Positions 1-7,240 of a DNA stretch of 9,325 bases are shown in pieces (positions within the stretch are counted from its first letter, which is position 1; each line of letters opens with the position of its first letter). The notes beneath the pieces are model-generated. The model saw only the letters and a program-made list of their open reading frames with translations, did not search any database and was not told where the DNA came from. The DNA is from Gemmatimonadota bacterium (GTDB lineage: Bacteria > Gemmatimonadota > Gemmatimonadetes > Gemmatimonadales > Gemmatimonadaceae): NCBI GenBank assembly GCA_947475795.1, contig CANJOX010000109.1:1-9325 (forward strand), given 5' to 3'. A program made the translations under genes and the position numbers.

Positions 1-526
<526 letters not shown>

Positions 527-576
527 GCTACGGGCCACGGGCGCGGCGACAAGCGGATAATCCCTGACGTCGGCGC

Positions 577-604
577 GTCACCGGTGTGGCGTCACCGGTG
601 TGGC
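577..604. repeat. Perfect 14-bp tandem repeat, each unit with palindrome CACCGGTG
   Basis: GTCACCGGTGTGGC occurs twice head to tail, at 577-590 and 591-604. Each copy carries the 8-bp palindrome CACCGGTG (579-586 and 593-600), so the palindrome centres are 14 bp apart. It lies between the divergent ABC-ATPase and BON-lipoprotein genes. About 15 bp away, a weak -10-like GATTAT (minus strand, 557-562) could serve the ABC gene, which would put the repeat over and upstream of its -35 region. A regulator binding site is an inference. A simple local duplication is the alternative. Confidence 0.6.
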
Positions 605-723
605 GGCCGGAAGCGCAGCGGGCGCGGAGGCACGATCCATGCAGCACCACGTCGCAGGCTTACGGTCGCCCCGGGCGGCCGACGTTCGCGTGCCTCTCCC
701 GCACCCTGTTTCCGGATCCAGCC

Positions 724-1080
724 ATGACACGCCGCACTCTGCTCTGCCTATCCGTCGCCCTCGGACTCGTGACCGCCTGCCGCGACACCACGAAGGACGT
801 GAAAGATGTGGCCGAGGAGGCCGCCGAAAAGACGAAGGAAGCCTCGGATAAGACGGGGGCAGCGATCGGGGCGGCCACCGAAACCGCCGATGTGAAGCTG
901 GCGCTGATGGCCGACTCCACCGTGGACGCGAGCGACATCAACGTGGACACCGACAAGGACCGCAAGACCGTCACGCTGGAGGGCACCGTGAAGGACCGCG
1001 GGCAGCAGGCGCGGGCCGAGGCGATCGCGCGGGAGCGTGCGCCAGGGTACACGATCGTGAACCGGCTCCGCGTGCGGTGA
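724..1080 (+). CDS. BON-domain lipoprotein
   Basis: This is a 118-residue exported lipoprotein. Residues 1-18 form a signal peptide (MTRR, then a hydrophobic LLCLSVALGLVTA stretch), followed by the lipobox VTAC with lipidation at Cys19. Residues 21-55 are a Lys/Glu/Ala-rich, probably helical linker. Residues 56-118 match a BON domain: a helix (VKLALMADS), then strands around KTVTLEGTV (81-89), then a helix RAEAIARE (97-104), then a final strand YTIVNRLRV. BON domains (OsmY and secretin-associated families) are thought to bind phospholipid or stabilise envelopes. The ATG at 724 is chosen because it directly precedes the signal peptide. The longer in-frame reading from 586 adds 46 residues without secretory character. 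No strong Shine-Dalgarno sequence is visible. An envelope-stress or osmotic role is likely by family, but the exact function is unknown. The gene stands alone on the plus strand and converges with the 1126-1749 gene. Confidence 0.85.
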   Translation: MTRRTLLCLSVALGLVTACRDTTKDVKDVAEEAAEKTKEASDKTGAAIGAATETADVKLALMADSTVDASDINVDTDKDRKTVTLEGTVKDRGQQARAEAIARERAPGYTIVNRLRVR

Positions 1081-1107
1081 CCCTGCGACCGTGACGGGGC
1101 ACCGGCG

Positions 1108-1126
1108 GCACCGTCGGGGGCGGTGC
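1108..1126. terminator. Weak hairpin between convergent genes
   Basis: The 45-bp gap between the BON gene stop and the minus-strand hypothetical gene stop holds GCACCG (1108-1113), a 7-nt loop and CGGTGC (1121-1126). It is a perfect 6-bp GC-rich stem whose last base overlaps the minus-strand stop codon. There is no T-tract on either strand, so this is only a candidate terminator, called mainly because of its convergent setting. Confidence 0.3.
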
Positions 1127-1749
1127 TACCAGGTCACGCTGGCCAGCACCGATGCGCCGTCCACCGGCGGGGCGACTTCGGAGGCGTTGAGCAGCAGCAC
1201 CATCGCCTCGGCCAATTCGCCGCGTTCGCGCACATCGGCTTCGAGTTCGGCCGTGAGCGATTGCATGGCCGCGGCCGACGCCGCCTCGAGGCTCTCGCCC
1301 TGCACCAGCAGCGCGCCCTGCAACGGGTAGTTGCCCCCCTCGCGCTGGAAGGCCACGAGAAAGGTGGGCTGCGCTGCTGCACCGGCTGCGGCCGCGGGCA
1401 CGGTGCCGTCGCGCTCGAGGCACCCCGCCCGGATCGTGCACTCGGCGCCGGCGGGATACCCACACTGCGGTGGGGCGGCCGTAACGCGCACCAGATACGG
1501 CAGGCCCAGCGGCAAATCGTGGCGCGCCTTCCGGTCCACGCCGTTGACCGTGCCCCGCACCGTGCCGCCGGCCACCTCGAACTGCACCGTGTCGCCCGCG
1601 GCGAACGCCGGGAACGGACCGCGGGCCCGAAGCGGGCGCACCGCGTGAATGATGCCGGTCTGAGGCGCGGGGAAGGTCACGGGTTGGGCGGGGAAGAAGG
1701 ACCGAAGGCGGAACGCGCGCGGTGGGACAGCAGCGACGCCACGTCCCAT
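1126..1749 (-). CDS. Hypothetical protein, family not recognised
   Basis: I do not recognise this 207-residue protein. The reading is favoured over the long plus-strand frame that covers it because that frame is rich in His, Arg and Gly, as expected of an antisense shadow in GC-rich DNA. Residues 1-50 are Pro/Arg/Phe-rich without an obvious signal peptide. Residues 52-92 look like beta-strands (DTVQFEVAGGTVRGTVNGV, then PYLVRVTA). A segment with three cysteines (C96, C104, C110) follows, then an Ala-rich stretch (119-126), strands around FLVAFQREGG, and a helical Ala/Glu/Leu-rich part (151-190). The C-terminus is LASVTW. The ATG at 1749 is the most upstream one, but a GTG at 1680 (residue 24) would give a more compact start. 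It is divergent from the DUF5602-like lipoprotein gene, with 178 bp between them. Some error in the start, or an untranslated frame, cannot be excluded. Confidence 0.6.
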   Translation of the reverse strand: MGRGVAAVPPRAFRLRSFFPAQPVTFPAPQTGIIHAVRPLRARGPFPAFAAGDTVQFEVAGGTVRGTVNGVDRKARHDLPLGLPYLVRVTAAPPQCGYPAGAECTIRAGCLERDGTVPAAAAGAAAQPTFLVAFQREGGNYPLQGALLVQGESLEAASAAAMQSLTAELEADVRERGELAEAMVLLLNASEVAPPVDGASVLASVTW

Positions 1750-1877
1750 CCGCTGAAGCTACTGACGGTTTGTGGGTGGCGGGAGCAACGGAGCGGCCGC
1801 CGCGCTTGCTTGCCGCCCCTGCGCGAGCGCGTTACGTGCAAGGTGTGCGGCTCGGGCAGACTGTCCCGCTCCCGCAT

Positions 1878-1893
1878 GCCACGATGCCGTGGC
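1878..1893. promoter_or_regulatory. Inverted repeat in the leader of the DUF5602-like gene
   Basis: GCCACG (1878-1883), ATGC, then CGTGGC (1888-1893) form a perfect 6-bp inverted repeat ending 34 bp before the start codon at 1928. It lies in the 178-bp divergent region 1750-1927, where I could find no convincing -35/-10 pair on either strand. It could be a small operator or a hairpin in the mRNA leader. Short GC inverted repeats of this size also arise by chance in such DNA. Confidence 0.3.
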
Positions 1894-1927
1894 GCTGGAT
1901 CATCGGCATTTTTTCGCGGGGTTGGTT

Positions 1928-2803
1928 ATGCGTTCTCCGATCCGAACACTCGTTCTCACCGCAGCAGCGAGCGCCAGTACGCTCATGGCCGGCTGCACGG
2001 CGGACCATCCGGCGGCACCGCCGGCTGAGGCGTCACTCGCGCGCGCGGGTTACGACGAGCCCGGGATGCACCGGCAGTACGGCACGCCGATCAAGGTGGG
2101 CCACGGGATGGCGCGCACATACGTTGTGCTGGATGCCAGATCAGGCCAGGCGCCGCAGGAGCTGGGCATCGCGCTCGACGCGATGGTGCTGGAGGGATTG
2201 CCGGACGACGGTGACGAGCATTCGTATGTGCTGCCGATGCCGGCACAGGGGCCGGCGCCCTATCAGTTTGTGGAGCTGGACTGGAATCCCGAGGGACATC
2301 CGCCCGCGGGCGTGTACACGGCGCCGCACTTCGATTTCCACTTCTACGCGCTGCCGAAGGCCGAATGGACCGCGATCGACCCGGGCACCAATCCGGACTT
2401 CGCGGCGCAGGCCAATCGCCTGCCGACGGGCAGCTACGTGCCGCCGACCTACGTGGTGTTGAAGCCGCCGTTCTTGCAGCCCTCGGATGTCGCCGTGCCG
2501 CACATGGGCGTCCACTGGGTCAATTTCACCTCGCCCGAACTGAACGGACAGCCGTTCACCACGACGTTCATTTACGGATCGTGGAACGGTCGCTTCACGT
2601 TCTACGAACCGATGATCACGCGCGCGTACTTGCTGACCCAGCCGAACGATGTGGTCACGAACATTCCGGTACCGGCGTTGCGCCCGCTCGCGGGCTACTA
2701 CCCATCGGCGTATCGCGTGACGTACGACGCGCGGGCCAAGGAATACCGCATTGCGCTGACGTCGCTGAGCTGGAGCGACGCGGGCGGCGCGCCTCCGAGC
2801 TGA
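1928..2803 (+). CDS. DUF5602/TTHB210-like lipoprotein
   Basis: This is a 291-residue lipoprotein. Residues 1-22 are a signal peptide (MRSPIRT, then a hydrophobic Leu/Ala stretch) ending in the lipobox LMAGC, with Cys23 lipidated. The mature part has the pattern I associate with DUF5602/TTHB210-like proteins: GHGMARTYVVLD (58-69), an ELDWNPEGHPPAGVYTAPHFDFHFY stretch (118-140, core PHFDFHFY at 133-140), PHMGVHWVN (191-199), and FIYGSWNGRFTFYEPMIT (214-231). His134, His138, His196 and Glu227 are spaced as in a cupin-like metal site, which is my inference. The biochemical role of the family is not known to me. The ATG at 1928 is chosen because it opens the signal peptide and has GGGG 6 nt upstream. 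The reading extends to 1772 without a sensible extra domain. It is transcribed alone and ends at a strong hairpin facing the pilus genes. It probably sits on the periplasmic face of a membrane. Confidence 0.8.
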   Translation: MRSPIRTLVLTAAASASTLMAGCTADHPAAPPAEASLARAGYDEPGMHRQYGTPIKVGHGMARTYVVLDARSGQAPQELGIALDAMVLEGLPDDGDEHSYVLPMPAQGPAPYQFVELDWNPEGHPPAGVYTAPHFDFHFYALPKAEWTAIDPGTNPDFAAQANRLPTGSYVPPTYVVLKPPFLQPSDVAVPHMGVHWVNFTSPELNGQPFTTTFIYGSWNGRFTFYEPMITRAYLLTQPNDVVTNIPVPALRPLAGYYPSAYRVTYDARAKEYRIALTSLSWSDAGGAPPS

Positions 2804-2828
2804 TCACTGTCGGGGCAACGGGGACCGT

Positions 2829-2860
2829 GGCCGCCGGGCGTCGCGCGACGTCCGGCGGTC
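2829..2860 (+). terminator. Strong GC hairpin between convergent genes
   Basis: The arms 2831-2843 (CCGCCGGGCGTCG) and 2846-2858 (CGACGTCCGGCGG) pair along 13 positions, with one G-U wobble (2838/2851). The stem extends through G2830-U2859 (wobble) to G2829-C2860. The two wobbles work only in plus-strand RNA. In minus-strand RNA they become C-A mismatches. It is therefore best suited to ending the DUF5602-like transcript 25 bp after its stop codon, while possibly also slowing transcripts that leave pilC. No T-tract follows, so efficiency is uncertain. Confidence 0.6.
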
Positions 2861-2895
2861 CTGCGTGTGCAGTGTGTCGGGAGCGGCCCGGCCCC

Positions 2896-4092
2896 TTACT
2901 TCACCGCATTCACCATGTCGAAGATCGGCAGGTACATCGCGACGATCATGCCGCCCACGACGACGCCGAGGAACACGATCATGACGGGTTCGAGCAGCGA
3001 CAGCAGCGCACTGACGGCCGCGTCGACTTCGTCATCGTAGAAGTCGGCGATCTTGCTGAGCATTTCGTCCAGACCGCCGGTCTGTTCACCGACGGAGATC
3101 ATGCTGATCACCATGGGCGGGAACACGTCGCTCTTCTGCAGCGGGCCGGCAATCGTGTCGCCGCCGGCGATGCTGGCGCGGCTCTTCATGATGGCGTCCT
3201 GCACAACGCGGTTGCCCGAGGTGCGGGCGGTGATTTCGAGGCCGTCGAGGATGCTGACGCCGGACGAAATCAGGGTGCCGAGGGTGCGGGTAAAGCGCGA
3301 CACGGCCGACTTGCGCAGCACGTCGCCCAGCACGGGCACCTTGAGCAGGAACCGGTCGATCACCAGCTGGCCACCCGGGGTGGCGTAGAACTGCCGGATG
3401 AAATAGGCCGATCCGCCCACCCCGATGAGGATGGCCCACCAATAGGTGGTGAGGAAATAGGACATCCCGATCACGACCTTCGTGGGGAGCGGCAGCTCCA
3501 TGCCCACGCTGTCGAACATGCTGCTGAACACCGGGATGACCTTCCACAGCAGGATGACGACGCAAAGCGCTGCCACACAGAGGATGACCGTGGGGTAGAT
3601 CATGGCGCCCTTCACCTTGCGGACGAGGGCGTCGTTCTTTTCCATGAACACCGCGAGGCGGTTGAGGATGGTATCGAGGATACCGCCCGCTTCACCGGCA
3701 GCCACCATGTTGGTGTAGAGGTCGCTGAACGCCTTGGGATGCTTGCGCATGGCGTCGGCGACCGTGTTGCCGGACTCCACGTCGAACACGACTTCCCGCA
3801 CTACGGCGGCCAGCGCCTTGTTTTCACTCTGGCGCGCCAGAATGTCGAGCGCCTGCACGAGCGGCAAGCCGGCGTTGATCATCGTGGAGAACTGTCGCGT
3901 AAAGATCACGATGTCGCGCATGCCGATCGAGCCGCCCGTACGCCGTGGCGTCGACTTGGACTCGTCGACCTTGATGATCGTGAGTCGCTGCCGGCGCAGC
4001 AGCGCGACCGCGTCGTCGCGACTCGGGGCATCGATCGAGGCCGTCTTGAGCTCGCCGCTGGTACTGCGCGCGGTATACGTGAACGTAGGCAT
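2896..4092 (-). CDS. pilC: Type IV pilus inner-membrane platform protein PilC
   Basis: PilC (GspF family) is the inner-membrane platform that couples the PilB and PilT motors to pilin insertion and removal. The 398-residue length is usual. Residues 1-50 form the short N-terminal part (MPTFTYTARS start, typical of the family). Two T2SSF repeats follow at about 64-187 and 266-389. The first has NAGLPLVQAL (73-82) and NMVAAGEAGGILD (128-140); the second has SSGVSILDGLE (277-287) and ISVGEQTGGLDEML (332-345). Membrane segments lie near 167-189, 216-233 and 369-391, and the end is PIFDMVNAVK, typical of PilC. It is the last gene of the block, 47 bp after pilT. The start ATG is preceded by a tandem 8-bp repeat instead of a Shine-Dalgarno motif. 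It converges with the DUF5602-like gene. Confidence 0.97.
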   Translation of the reverse strand: MPTFTYTARSTSGELKTASIDAPSRDDAVALLRRQRLTIIKVDESKSTPRRTGGSIGMRDIVIFTRQFSTMINAGLPLVQALDILARQSENKALAAVVREVVFDVESGNTVADAMRKHPKAFSDLYTNMVAAGEAGGILDTILNRLAVFMEKNDALVRKVKGAMIYPTVILCVAALCVVILLWKVIPVFSSMFDSVGMELPLPTKVVIGMSYFLTTYWWAILIGVGGSAYFIRQFYATPGGQLVIDRFLLKVPVLGDVLRKSAVSRFTRTLGTLISSGVSILDGLEITARTSGNRVVQDAIMKSRASIAGGDTIAGPLQKSDVFPPMVISMISVGEQTGGLDEMLSKIADFYDDEVDAAVSALLSLLEPVMIVFLGVVVGGMIVAMYLPIFDMVNAVK

Positions 4093-4108
4093 GAAGTCAG
4101 GAAGTCAG
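4093..4108. repeat. 8-bp tandem duplication directly before the pilC start
   Basis: On the plus strand GAAGTCAG occurs twice in a row (4093-4100, 4101-4108), which reads CTGACTTC twice on the coding strand. It touches the pilC start codon and fills the place where a ribosome binding site would be. It is probably a slippage duplication. Whether it affects pilC translation is unknown. Confidence 0.6.
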
Positions 4109-4139
4109 AGTACAGAATGCGACGACGGAAACAACGAGG

Positions 4140-5297
4140 TCAGCGGCGACTGAGGCCACCGACGGCGGCGCGTTCGTTGGGACGGCCCGGCGCCGACAGG
4201 TTATCGTCGGTGGGGCCCTTGCCGATCATACGCAGAAATTCGTTCGGGTCGCCCGAGGCGCGCACGCACTCGTCGGAGCTGACCTGACGCGACACATACA
4301 GCTGATACAGGGCGTCGTTCATGGTCTGCATCCCGAACTTCTTCCCCGACTGCATGAGAGAGATGATCTGATGGACCTTGTCGTCGCGGATCAGCGCCCG
4401 CATGGCGGGGGTCATGACGAGGATCTCGGACGCCATCGCACGGCCGCGGCCGGAGAGCTTGGGCAGCAGCACCTGGGTGATGATCCCCTCGAGCGTGAAC
4501 GCCAGCTGCGCCCGAACCTGGCTCTGCTGGTGACTGGGAAAGACATCGATGATGCGGTTGATCGCTTCGGCCGCGCTGTTGGTGTGCAGCGTGGCAAACA
4601 CCAGGTGGCCGGTTTCAGCAATGGTGAGCGCCGCCTGGATGGTTTCCAGATCACGCATTTCGCCGATCAGGATGACATCGGGATCTTCACGCAGCGCGTA
4701 CTTGAGGGCCGAGGCGAAGCTCTTGGTGTCAGCACCGACTTCGCGCTGATTGATGATGCAGTTGCGGTGCCGGTGGATGAACTCGATCGGATCTTCGACC
4801 GTGATGATGTGGCCGCGGCGCTCGCTGTTGATCTTGTCGATCATGGCGGCCAGCGTCGTGCTCTTGCCGGAGCCGGTGGGTCCCGTGACCAGCACGAGCC
4901 CGCGCGGACGGTCGGCGAAGCCGGCGATCACCGGGGGGAGTTGCAGATCGGCGAAGGTCTTGATCTGGAACGGGATCTGCCGGATCACCATGCTCACGCA
5001 GCCGCGCTGCTTGAACACGTTGCCACGGAAGCGCGACAGATTGGCGATGCCGAACGAGAAGTCGAGCTCGTCCTCCATCTCGAAGCGCTTTTTCTGGTTT
5101 TCGGTGAGCACCGAATACGCGAGCTGCAGCGTGTCGCGGGGCGTGAGCACGTGCTCGACGCCGGAATTCACGATATCGCCGTCCACGCGCAGCTTCGGCC
5201 GGTCACCGGCCGAGATATGCAGGTCGGACGCCTCCCGCGCGATCATTTCATCGAGCAGGGTGCGGAGCGATACGGGGGTCTGAGCGGGAGCGGTCAT
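4140..5297 (-). CDS. pilT: Type IV pilus retraction ATPase PilT
   Basis: PilT is the hexameric AAA-like ATPase that drives pilus retraction, for twitching motility or DNA uptake, at the cytoplasmic base of the pilus. The protein has 385 residues. The N-terminal PAS-like part includes REASDLHISAGDRPKLRVDG (21-40). The ATPase part has Walker A GPTGSGKS (139-146), Asp box ITVEDPIE (165-172), Walker B DPDVILIGEMRD (205-216) and His box ATLHTNSA (235-242). The C-terminal motif AMRALIRDDKVHQI (298-311) is a variant of the AIRNLIRE retraction motif, which separates PilT from PilB. Residues 359-385 form a Gly/Pro/Arg-rich tail beyond the usual length of about 345 residues and are probably disordered. 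The ATG at 5297 directly precedes the conserved N-terminus. No Shine-Dalgarno motif is visible. It lies 89 bp after pilB and 47 bp before pilC. Confidence 0.97.
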   Translation of the reverse strand: MTAPAQTPVSLRTLLDEMIAREASDLHISAGDRPKLRVDGDIVNSGVEHVLTPRDTLQLAYSVLTENQKKRFEMEDELDFSFGIANLSRFRGNVFKQRGCVSMVIRQIPFQIKTFADLQLPPVIAGFADRPRGLVLVTGPTGSGKSTTLAAMIDKINSERRGHIITVEDPIEFIHRHRNCIINQREVGADTKSFASALKYALREDPDVILIGEMRDLETIQAALTIAETGHLVFATLHTNSAAEAINRIIDVFPSHQQSQVRAQLAFTLEGIITQVLLPKLSGRGRAMASEILVMTPAMRALIRDDKVHQIISLMQSGKKFGMQTMNDALYQLYVSRQVSSDECVRASGDPNEFLRMIGKGPTDDNLSAPGRPNERAAVGGLSRR

Positions 5298-5316
5298 CGC
5301 GCGGGCAGTCGTGAGC

Positions 5317-5336
5317 GGGTCACCAACCGGTGACCC
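5317..5336. promoter_or_regulatory. Inverted repeat between pilB and pilT
   Basis: GGGTCACC (5317-5324), AACC, then GGTGACCC (5329-5336) form a perfect 8-bp inverted repeat 19 bp upstream of the pilT start, in the 89-bp pilB-pilT gap. The half-sites resemble the GTCACCGGTG unit repeated at 577-604. No T-run follows on the coding strand, so a terminator is unlikely. An operator, an mRNA processing hairpin or a pause site that sets the pilB to pilT ratio are all possible. This is inference. Confidence 0.45.
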
Positions 5337-5386
5337 CAGCAGGGACGAACGTCACGGCAGGGAGGAAACCCCACCGTCACACGAAC

Positions 5387-7228
5387 TCAATTGGATGTTT
5401 CACGGATCACCTGATCCAGCGTGGTGACGCCCTTGAGCACCTTCAGCCAGCCGTCCATACGCAGCGACAGCATCCCTTCGTCGATGGCGGCGCTGCGCAG
5501 CACCTGCACGTCGGCGCTCTGCATCACGAGCTTCTTGAGCGTTTGCGTCATGAACATCACTTCGTACAAGCCCTGACGGCCTTTCAGGCCGGTGCCGCCG
5601 CAGGCGTCGCAGCCGTACCCTTTGAAGTACGGCAGCTCCATCACGGTGGACTCGAGCGACAGATTCGCCAGGAACGGGATCGCTTCCGGCGTGGCCCGGG
5701 CCTTGGCATTGTCGAGCGCTTCTTCGGTGAACTTGAGGTCGCGTAACGTCGTGGTGGGCTTGACCTTGGCCCCCGCAAACTCGGCGGCGTCGGGCTCGTA
5801 CTTGACCTTGCACTTGCTGCAGATCCGGCGCACGAGGCGCTGCGCCAGAATCAGGTTGAGCGCCGAGGCCACGTTGAACGGCTCCAGTCCCATGTCCATC
5901 AACCGGGTGATGGTTTCCGGGGCCGAGTTGGTGTGGAGCGTGCTCATGACCATGTGGCCGGTGAGCGCGGCCTTGATGGCGATACCGCCCGTCTCGAGAT
6001 CGCGGATTTCGCCGACCATGATGACGTTGGGGTCCTGCCGCAGGAACGCCTTCAGCGCCGCCGCGAAGGTCATGCCGATTTCAGTGCGGACCTGCACCTG
6101 ATTGATGCCGAAGAGGTTGTACTCCACGGGATCCTCGGCGGTCATGATGTTCGTGTCGCCGTTGTTGATCTTCGAGAGCGCCGAGTAGAGCGTGGTGGTC
6201 TTGCCGGAGCCCGTGGGGCCCGTGACGAGCACCATCCCGTACGGATTCGAGATCGCCTCCATGAATTCGCGCTCGGCGCGCGGCTCGATGCCGAACTTCT
6301 CGAGGTCGAGCGTGAGGTTCCCCTTGTCGAGAATTCGCAGCACGACTTTTTCGCCAAAGAGCGTGGGGAGCACGCTCACGCGGAAGTCGATGACTTTTTT
6401 CCCCACCTTCAGCTTGATCCGGCCGTCCTGCGGCACGCGCCGTTCCGCGATGTTGAGCGAGGCCATGATCTTGAAGCGCGAGATCAGGGCGGCGCGCATC
6501 TTGAGGGGCGGTTTCATCACTTCCTGCAGCGCGCCGTCCACGCGGTAGCGCACGCGCAGCTCATGCTCGAAGCACTCGAAGTGGATGTCGGACGCACCCT
6601 TGTGCACGGCATCCACCAGAATCGCGTTGATCAGCTTGACGACGGGGGCTTCGTCGACCTGCGCGGCCAGCACACTCGCGTCGGTCGCATCCTCCTGGCT
6701 CTCCAGCACTTCCACATCGTCATCCTCTGCCGCGATGTCCTGCAGCAGGGTCTGCATGTGGATTTCATTCGCTTCGTAGTGCTTTTCGATCGCCGCCCGC
6801 ATCGAGTACTCGCCCGCCAGCACCGGCACGATGTCGTAGCGGGTGATGAACTTGAGATCGTCGATGACCGACATCGCCGTCGGATCGGCGATCGCCACGG
6901 TGAGCTGGCGGCCGTCGCGCTTGAGCGGCAGGACGGTGTGCTTCGACGCGAGATCGGCCGGGATCAGCTTGAGCAGACGGGTGTCCACCTCGAAGCGTGA
7001 CAGATCCACGGCGGGCATGCGGAACTGGCGGGCCAGCATGCGGACGACTTCCGTCTCCGGCACCAGCCCCATCTTGACCACGGTCAGTCCGATACGCTGC
7101 CCCGGATTGGCCGCCTGTTCCTGCAGGGCCTTAGCCAGGTGCTCACGCGTGAGCAGCCCCTCTTTGACGAGGAGATCGCCGAGCCGTTCGGTGGTGCGGG
7201 GAGCAAGTGGTGCGACGGGGGCGGCCAT
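5387..7228 (-). CDS. pilB: Type IV pilus assembly (extension) ATPase PilB
   Basis: PilB is the hexameric motor that drives pilin addition during pilus extension. The 613-residue protein opens with a helix RLGDLLVKEGLLTREHLAKA (15-34), then an MshEN-type domain (about 50-155, often a cyclic-di-GMP binding fold in this family). An acidic linker rich in Asp and Glu follows (164-183), then the N2 domain with GASDIHFE (211-218). The ATPase core has Walker A GPTGSGKT (337-344), Asp box MTAEDPVEY (362-370), Walker B DPNVIMVGEIRD (399-410) and His box STLHTNSA (429-436). A tetracysteine zinc site uses C470/C473 and C540/C543. The 66 residues between the two pairs are more than I expect (roughly 35-40), so there is an insertion at about 478-535. 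The start ATG lies 12 bp after the comEA stop, with no clear Shine-Dalgarno motif. It is followed by pilT. Confidence 0.97.
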   Translation of the reverse strand: MAAPVAPLAPRTTERLGDLLVKEGLLTREHLAKALQEQAANPGQRIGLTVVKMGLVPETEVVRMLARQFRMPAVDLSRFEVDTRLLKLIPADLASKHTVLPLKRDGRQLTVAIADPTAMSVIDDLKFITRYDIVPVLAGEYSMRAAIEKHYEANEIHMQTLLQDIAAEDDDVEVLESQEDATDASVLAAQVDEAPVVKLINAILVDAVHKGASDIHFECFEHELRVRYRVDGALQEVMKPPLKMRAALISRFKIMASLNIAERRVPQDGRIKLKVGKKVIDFRVSVLPTLFGEKVVLRILDKGNLTLDLEKFGIEPRAEREFMEAISNPYGMVLVTGPTGSGKTTTLYSALSKINNGDTNIMTAEDPVEYNLFGINQVQVRTEIGMTFAAALKAFLRQDPNVIMVGEIRDLETGGIAIKAALTGHMVMSTLHTNSAPETITRLMDMGLEPFNVASALNLILAQRLVRRICSKCKVKYEPDAAEFAGAKVKPTTTLRDLKFTEEALDNAKARATPEAIPFLANLSLESTVMELPYFKGYGCDACGGTGLKGRQGLYEVMFMTQTLKKLVMQSADVQVLRSAAIDEGMLSLRMDGWLKVLKGVTTLDQVIRETSN

Positions 7229-7240
7229 ATCGACTGATTT

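Noticed and set aside
1123..2028. Plus-strand frame of 301 codons opposite the 1126-1749 gene
   Set aside because: It is rich in Arg, His and Gly without any recognisable motif, and runs across the divergent intergenic region into the start of the 1928 gene in a different frame.
2365..4287. Long plus-strand open frame of 640 codons opposite pilC
   Set aside because: It is rich in His, Arg, Asp and Gly and has no domain. It is the antisense shadow of pilC in GC-rich DNA, and pilC itself is fully conserved.
5933..7000. Plus-strand frame of 355 codons opposite pilB
   Set aside because: Its composition is typical of an antisense shadow, and it covers the Walker and zinc motifs of pilB on the other strand.
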